From NCBI RefSeq assembly GCF_947499295.1, contig NZ_CANMNP010000014.1:124001-188000 (forward strand): 64,000 bases of DNA. Reading direction: 5' to 3'. The translations under genes were made by a program, and so were the position numbers. This document shows, piece after piece, positions 63,209 through 64,000 of the stretch. Source of the DNA: an uncultured Roseibium sp. (lineage in GTDB: Bacteria > Pseudomonadota > Alphaproteobacteria > Rhizobiales > Stappiaceae). The notes under the pieces were generated by a model. The model worked only from the letters and a program-made list of their open reading frames with translations, did not search any database and was not told the DNA's origin. Position 1 is the first letter of the stretch; each line of letters opens with the position of its first letter.

Positions 63209-64000
63209 TCCGCAGCCTCCTGGGCAGCATCGCCGCTGTCTTCTTCCTGCCGGCGTTTTTCGAACCATTCGGCACGCATCTGGCGCACCAGGACGAGTTC
63301 AGCCTGAAAGTCGACGTAGTGCGGCAGTTTCAGGTGTTCGACAAATCCGGTTGCCTGGATGTTGTCGGAGTGAGACAGCACAAATTCGACATCCTGTGCC
63401 GGCGCGACCTGCTCTTCGCCCAATTCTTCAAAGCGCATGGAGCGATCGACCATTGCCATGGACATGGCCTTGCGTTCCACCTGGCCAAAGACGAGACCAT
63501 AACCCCGCGTAAAAGTCGGCGCTGTCTTGGCCGAGCCTTTGAACTGGTTGATCATCTGACATTCGGTGACCTTGATGGTCCCGAGCGTGACCGCAAACCC
63601 CAGCTCTTCGGCAAAGAACTCAACTTCGACCTCGCCATAGCGGATTTCTCCGGCAAAGGGGTGCGTTCGGCCATAGCCGCGCTGCGTGGAGTAGGCGAGC
63701 GCCAGTAGAAAACCCTCGTCGCCCCGGGCAAGGTTCTGAAGGCGCAGGTCCCGGTCTGCCGGAAACGACAGTGGCTCCCGCGTCAGATCGCCAACAGGAG
63801 CCGTCTCGTCTGACACTGGGTCCGGCTCCATCAGCCCTTCATCGCCCAGGAGGTCCGTGACCCGCGGCATTGCTACGTCCTCAGGCGGTGACGTTTCGAC
63901 GGCAGGCTCTGCACTGTCGTCTTCCGCCGCTAGGGCGAAGTCGAGCAAGCGGTGGCTGTAATCGAAGGTTGGACCGAGCACCTGCCCGCCGGGAAGATCC
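63205..64000 (-). CDS. phnI: Phosphonate C-P lyase core protein PhnI (C-terminal part; 5' end outside window)
   Basis: About 264 C-terminal residues of PhnI are visible and the frame is open to the window edge (DLPGGQVLGPTFDYSHRLLDFALAAE). PhnI, with PhnG, H and L, attaches the phosphonate to ribose triphosphate. The segment AYSTQRGYGRTHPFAGEIRYGEVEVEF and the metal-linked LPHYVDFQAELVLVRQMR are typical. The TGA overlaps the phnJ ATG. phnG and phnH presumably lie beyond the window. Confidence 0.95.
   Translation of the reverse strand, partial: DLPGGQVLGPTFDYSHRLLDFALAAEDDSAEPAVETSPPEDVAMPRVTDLLGDEGLMEPDPVSDETAPVGDLTREPLSFPADRDLRLQNLARGDEGFLLALAYSTQRGYGRTHPFAGEIRYGEVEVEFFAEELGFAVTLGTIKVTECQMINQFKGSAKTAPTFTRGYGLVFGQVERKAMSMAMVDRSMRFEELGEEQVAPAQDVEFVLSHSDNIQATGFVEHLKLPHYVDFQAELVLVRQMRAEWFEKRRQEEDSGDAAQEAAE

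Overview
The window reads as chromosomal DNA of an alphaproteobacterium. The gene orders argH-lptM-lysA, ffh-rpsP-rimM-trmD-rplS-leuC, and zinc-ribbon/DUF3426 protein-hpt-cpdR, together with CpdR and sequences matching the CtrA consensus (TTAA-N7-TTAA), all point that way. The combination of periplasmic nitrate reductase, C-P lyase, urease and a TadG-like protein suggests a versatile, possibly marine member of the Hyphomicrobiales (a Roseibium/Labrenzia-like genome is my guess and is not proven here). I saw no rRNA, tRNA, CRISPR array, intact IS element or phage.

Layout: 1-1849 holds the minus-strand napF-napD-napA (napA cut by the window edge). 2254-6457 carries a CitE-like lyase, an EamA exporter, a GNAT acetyltransferase, a DUF2125 protein and a ChaC-type gamma-glutamylcyclotransferase. 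6494-7770 is a tandem duplication of about 0.68 kb in which each copy has promoter region, small secreted protein and terminator. 7944-11279 (minus) is ftsE-ftsX-ydcF-plsC. Divergent from it, 11589-13527 is a zinc-ribbon protein-hpt-cpdR unit behind a perfect CtrA box. 13529-14936 is a compact MerR/MerT/GDCCVxC heavy-metal locus. 15019-20846 (minus) is argH-lptM-lysA and a Gln-rich TIGR02302 protein, with tlpA divergent.

21580-22655 carries three small minus-strand genes whose products share a YjfB-like C-terminal motif, the last with a perfect CtrA box upstream. 22672-26911 encodes an acyl-CoA ligase, 3-hydroxyacyl-CoA dehydrogenase and electron transfer flavoprotein. 27251-29533 is an ECF sigma/anti-sigma pair divergent from a Ser/Gly/Asp-rich secreted protein and a lipoprotein; the anti-sigma factor and the lipoprotein end in the same kind of domain. 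29544-37523 contains rhomboid, cobalamin adenosyltransferase, HIG1-like, SDR, UbiH-like, TesB, COG0523 and DD-carboxypeptidase genes.

37897-45286 (plus) is a complete urease operon, ureD-A-B-(two DUF1311 proteins)-C-(unknown)-(GST)-E-F-G, followed by a hypothetical protein, a DUF1761 protein and acs. 48689-52558 (minus) holds a TadG-like protein, an HNH nuclease and leuC. 52865-57896 is the ribosome/SRP cluster ffh-chorismate mutase-rpsP-rimM-trmD-rplS, split by an oppositely oriented VanZ-like gene. 58185-64000 (minus) is the C-P lyase operon phnI-J-K-L-DUF1045-M-N, with phnI running off the end. The most unusual items are the duplicated secreted FPDQ-repeat proteins, the YjfB-like trio with its CtrA box, the sigma/anti-sigma locus with its shared C-terminal domain, and the minimal mercury-type locus.
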